Source: Desulfosporosinus sp. Sb-LF
Lineage (GTDB): Bacteria; Bacillota; Desulfitobacteriia; Desulfitobacteriales; Desulfitobacteriaceae
DNA length: 64,000 bases
Assembly: GCF_004766055.1 (NCBI RefSeq)
Contig: NZ_SPQR01000009.1
Coordinates: 62,001-126,000, forward strand
Direction of reading: 5' to 3'
Made by a program: the position numbers and the translations under genes. The notes beneath the pieces are model-generated. The model did not search any database. It saw only the letters and a list, made by a program, of their open reading frames with translations, and was not told the origin of the DNA. This document shows positions 61,574-64,000 of the stretch, in pieces (position 1 is the stretch's first letter; each line of letters opens with the position of its first letter).

Positions 61574-63689
61574 AGCCACCATTCGCGGACTTCCAACCAA
61601 AATATTGCATAAAGGCCGCCTCAGCGACTTTACCAGCCGTTCCTCCACCGTGTCCCCCAAATTCCACAACCCCTGCAAACGCAATCTGGGGATGATCATA
61701 AGGGGCAAATGCTACGAACACTCCGTTGTATACTTCCCCAGAGATGGTATCTTTAGACCCAATCTGGGCGGTTCCTGTTTTACCTCCCCCCGTGAATTCC
61801 GGCAAATCTTGGGACATAAAATTGGCTGTCCCTTCTCCTGACGTTACAGCGGACATTCCCTTTTTGACCGTTTCTAGGTCATCCGGAGAAATTGACACTG
61901 TGTTTACCACCTTGGGTTGAGTTTGCTGAACCACCTTCCCGGTGATAGGATCTAAGAGTTTATCGACCACATATGGACGAAAATGCTTCCCGCCATTCAC
62001 CATGGTAGAGACGTAATTCGCTAATTGCAAGGGGGTGTAGGTGTTATACCCTTGCCCGATGGCATTGTTGTAACTATCAAAGACTTTCCAGTCAACATTT
62101 TGACTGACCATTTGCTTATACCAAACGTCCACTTGCTTAATCTCGGAGTCTTTTGCCGTTTGAAGCTTCTGCTTGGCCTTCGCATCCGTGGCCTGCGCAA
62201 GTTTCGGTGCGTAATCACTTTCAATCGTTGCCAGCTTTTTATCGCGTGACGCGCTATAAGTAGGGCCAAAATAGGATTTCTTCCATTCAGCCGAAGGTGC
62301 GATACCTTCTGATTCTCCAGGCAAATCAACACCAGTGTAAACGCCTAACCCGAATTCATGGGCGATCTGGGCTATCGTTTCAGGATTGGAATCAAAAACT
62401 CGGCGTCCCATTACTTCAAAGTAAATGTCTGAGGATAAGGCTAGCCCCCGATAAAGATTGATCCCCCCCCTGAAATAGTTCCCTCCCCATTCCGGGAAAC
62501 CTTGTTGCTGAGAGGCGAGATTTCCTAGAGAAGATATGACGTCGTCAACCCGTTCCTCTGGCGTGGTCACTTTTTCTTTCAAGGATGCCATTGCGGTCAC
62601 CATTTTAAAGACTGATCCTGGTGGATACAATCCTGACAACGCCCGGTTAAGTGAAGCCGCTTCCGAGGCAAGTTTAGGATCTTGAGGCCAATACTTATCT
62701 CGTATCGCGACCGTAATATTACCGGTCAATTCGTTGGGATTCATCCCTGGACGAGAGGCCATTGCCAGAATCTTGCCCGTATTGACATCCATCACCACAG
62801 CAGCAGCTGACTTGGCATTCGGATTCGTGTTTTTCTGAACGTCCAGAATGACTTCATCCAGTTTATCTTCAACGACCTTTTGTAAGTCTGCGTCAATCGT
62901 CAGCTGAACCGTCTTACCCGCTTGAGGTGCTTGAACCACTTGTTTACTAACAGGACGGGCGTTATTATCCACTTCAACTTGTTGAACTCCTTCTTTACCC
63001 CGTAACCAGAAGTCGAAGGATTTTTCAACCCCCATCTTACCGACCATATCTCCCTGCGCGTACTCAAAACCCGCCTTTTGCGCATCAGGATTCTGGTTAA
63101 ACTGAGCAATCTCCTTAGGCCCAATCTCCTGAACATACCCCAGAAGCTGACCAACCAACGTGTTCTGAGGATAGGACCGCAGTGGGATCGCGTCCACACT
63201 CACACCCGGAAGCTCATCCTGATGCTCGGCAATCACAGCTTGGAGATTTTTAGGGACGTTATCAAGGATCGTAACAGGACGATAGCGTTCCCACTGATGA
63301 TTTTGGATATTGACCAAAATATCTTCCGTAATCGAATCAACCGATTGATTGGGATTAGGCCAGTCCTGTTTAATGAAACCCGCTAATTTCCGAACAACCT
63401 CTTTCCAATCACTGCTTTTAGACTGTTGCAAATCCATCCAGTCTAAGTTAAGAACGAACTCAGGCACACTCGTCACAAGAAGTTTACCGTTTCGATCCAC
63501 AACATCCCCCCTAGTAGGAGGAACCTTAACAAGCTTCATAACATTTCCCTTAGCCATGGCAGTATAATAAGAACCCTGAGCAATCTGTAAATGCCAGAGG
63601 TTAAACCCCAGAATCGAAAAAACGAGAACCACGAAAATGCTTAGTCCCGCGATTCGATAAACATAAGGTTTTCGTTCTCTATCATCCAT
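61572..63689 (-). CDS. mrdA: Penicillin-binding protein 2 (elongation transpeptidase)
   Basis: Class B PBP of about 705 residues. The start is ATG 63689 (GGAGG nine bases ahead), giving a short cytoplasmic tail, one span (IAGLSIFVVLVFSILGFNLW), the pedestal domain (VPPTRGDVVDRNGKLLVTSV) and the transpeptidase domain with PPGSVFKMV (Ser-x-x-Lys), the SSD motif in ALSSDIYFEV and GGGKTGTAQ. A 44-codon extension upstream is open but lacks a ribosome site. An insert of about 60 residues between the SxxK and KTG motifs (SRDKKLATIESDYAPKLAQA onward) is Lys/Ala-rich and helical. Partner of RodA. Confidence 0.93.
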   Translation of the reverse strand: MDDRERKPYVYRIAGLSIFVVLVFSILGFNLWHLQIAQGSYYTAMAKGNVMKLVKVPPTRGDVVDRNGKLLVTSVPEFVLNLDWMDLQQSKSSDWKEVVRKLAGFIKQDWPNPNQSVDSITEDILVNIQNHQWERYRPVTILDNVPKNLQAVIAEHQDELPGVSVDAIPLRSYPQNTLVGQLLGYVQEIGPKEIAQFNQNPDAQKAGFEYAQGDMVGKMGVEKSFDFWLRGKEGVQQVEVDNNARPVSKQVVQAPQAGKTVQLTIDADLQKVVEDKLDEVILDVQKNTNPNAKSAAAVVMDVNTGKILAMASRPGMNPNELTGNITVAIRDKYWPQDPKLASEAASLNRALSGLYPPGSVFKMVTAMASLKEKVTTPEERVDDVISSLGNLASQQQGFPEWGGNYFRGGINLYRGLALSSDIYFEVMGRRVFDSNPETIAQIAHEFGLGVYTGVDLPGESEGIAPSAEWKKSYFGPTYSASRDKKLATIESDYAPKLAQATDAKAKQKLQTAKDSEIKQVDVWYKQMVSQNVDWKVFDSYNNAIGQGYNTYTPLQLANYVSTMVNGGKHFRPYVVDKLLDPITGKVVQQTQPKVVNTVSISPDDLETVKKGMSAVTSGEGTANFMSQDLPEFTGGGKTGTAQIGSKDTISGEVYNGVFVAFAPYDHPQIAFAGVVEFGGHGGGTAGKVAEAAFMQYFGWKSANGG

Positions 63690-64000
63690 ATCTGCTAACC
63701 TCCTGTCCCTTCGTAGTTCGATATTCGATATTCGTGGTTCATGATTCATGGTTAGAATTGTGAATCCGATTCCGCAAATCGAAGAATGAATCAAACTATG
63801 GGCCTTTGTAACGAAGAACAAGCGAACTTCGTTGCCTTAAAGTCTTGTGCAAAGCATAAGACAATGCCACTCCATAAAAAACAACTGAAAACCGACCCAC
63901 TTCCACCTATAGCGCTTTTGCATCAAAGATGCAACAGCAACACTCCCCCAGCGCCTTTGCGTCAAAGACGCCAATAGCCTAACCCGTTCTAACTCCCGTC
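63690..64000. repeat. Region upstream of mrdA with two similar small hairpins
   Basis: No gene is seen to the window end. AGCGCTTTTGCATCAAAGAT and AGCGCCTTTGCGTCAAAGAC (63911 and 63951) begin two related units, each a hairpin: TTGCATC/GATGCAA and TTGCGTC/GACG(C)CAA, both with an AAA loop and with paired base changes. Near 63715-63755 short repeats (ATTCGATATTCG, GGTTCATGATTCATGG) occur. Confidence 0.4.

Overview
The window looks like chromosome from an anaerobic, endospore-forming, Gram-positive-type Firmicute of the Desulfosporosinus/Desulfitobacterium (Peptococcaceae) kind. This is inferred from gene content: a conserved block of RNase G, two radical-SAM proteins (TIGR03936/TIGR03960 type), SpoIVFB/SpoIVFA-like proteins, RodA, MinE-MinD-MinC and PBP2; a tungsten/molybdenum-type aldehyde ferredoxin oxidoreductase; T-box control; and NMT1-type ABC importers. 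No rRNA or tRNA gene was recognised, so the assignment rests on protein families only.

Layout. 1-2.3 kb: a DUF134 regulator (cut by the window edge) divergent from a CoA-disulfide reductase-rhodanese, with a 19-bp inverted repeat between them. 2.4-7.4 kb: a minus-strand operon of an iron-containing dehydrogenase, a HisC-like aminotransferase and a taurine/sulfonate-type ABC importer. 7.5-10.1 kb: a T-box leader (specifier read as UGG, Trp), an amino-acid permease and an Asp/Glu-racemase-family protein. 10.1-13.2 kb: MoaD-like protein, aldehyde:ferredoxin oxidoreductase and a four-cluster Fe-S subunit. 13.4-15.7 kb: a GlnQPH-type importer. 15.8-18.8 kb: a small plasmid/phage-like module (DnaD-domain initiator with iteron-like repeats inside its gene, XRE regulator, then DUF1659, DUF2922, YvrJ and an amidase) whose two divergent promoters both carry LexA-type boxes. 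18.9-20.1 kb: VanW protein. 20.1-23.1 kb: a graveyard of insertion sequences (IS110-family element broken by a truncated IS3-family element, then an ImmA/IrrE fragment).

23.2-46.3 kb is a surface-polysaccharide locus read almost wholly on the minus strand: BY-kinase pair and PHP phosphatase (CapA/CapB/CpsB type), ManC, polyprenyl-phosphate sugar transferase, UDP-glucose dehydrogenase, Gmd and Rmd (GDP-D-rhamnose), a WecG/TagA enzyme, several glycosyltransferases, an acyltransferase, a Wzy-like polymerase and a Wzx-like flippase. The glycosyltransferase part (23-33 kb) is visibly AT-richer than the flanks, as is usual for exchanged serotype cassettes, and contains a manC-manA deletion fusion and an IS4-like remnant. 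46.3-51 kb holds two secreted CWB2 (cell-wall-binding repeat 2) proteins which probably bind a cell-wall polymer. 51.6-63.7 kb is the conserved RNase G / Spo / Rod / Min / PBP2 block.

The most interesting unexplained signal is a ~175-190-nt element present three times, twice in tandem between RNase G and the TIGR03936 gene and once between the SpoIVFA- and SpoIVFB-like genes. The copies share conserved blocks, while their closing stems differ in sequence yet stay paired, as expected for a structured RNA. Next in interest are the LexA-controlled leader RNA of the DUF1659 cassette and the repeat cluster inside the DnaD-type gene.
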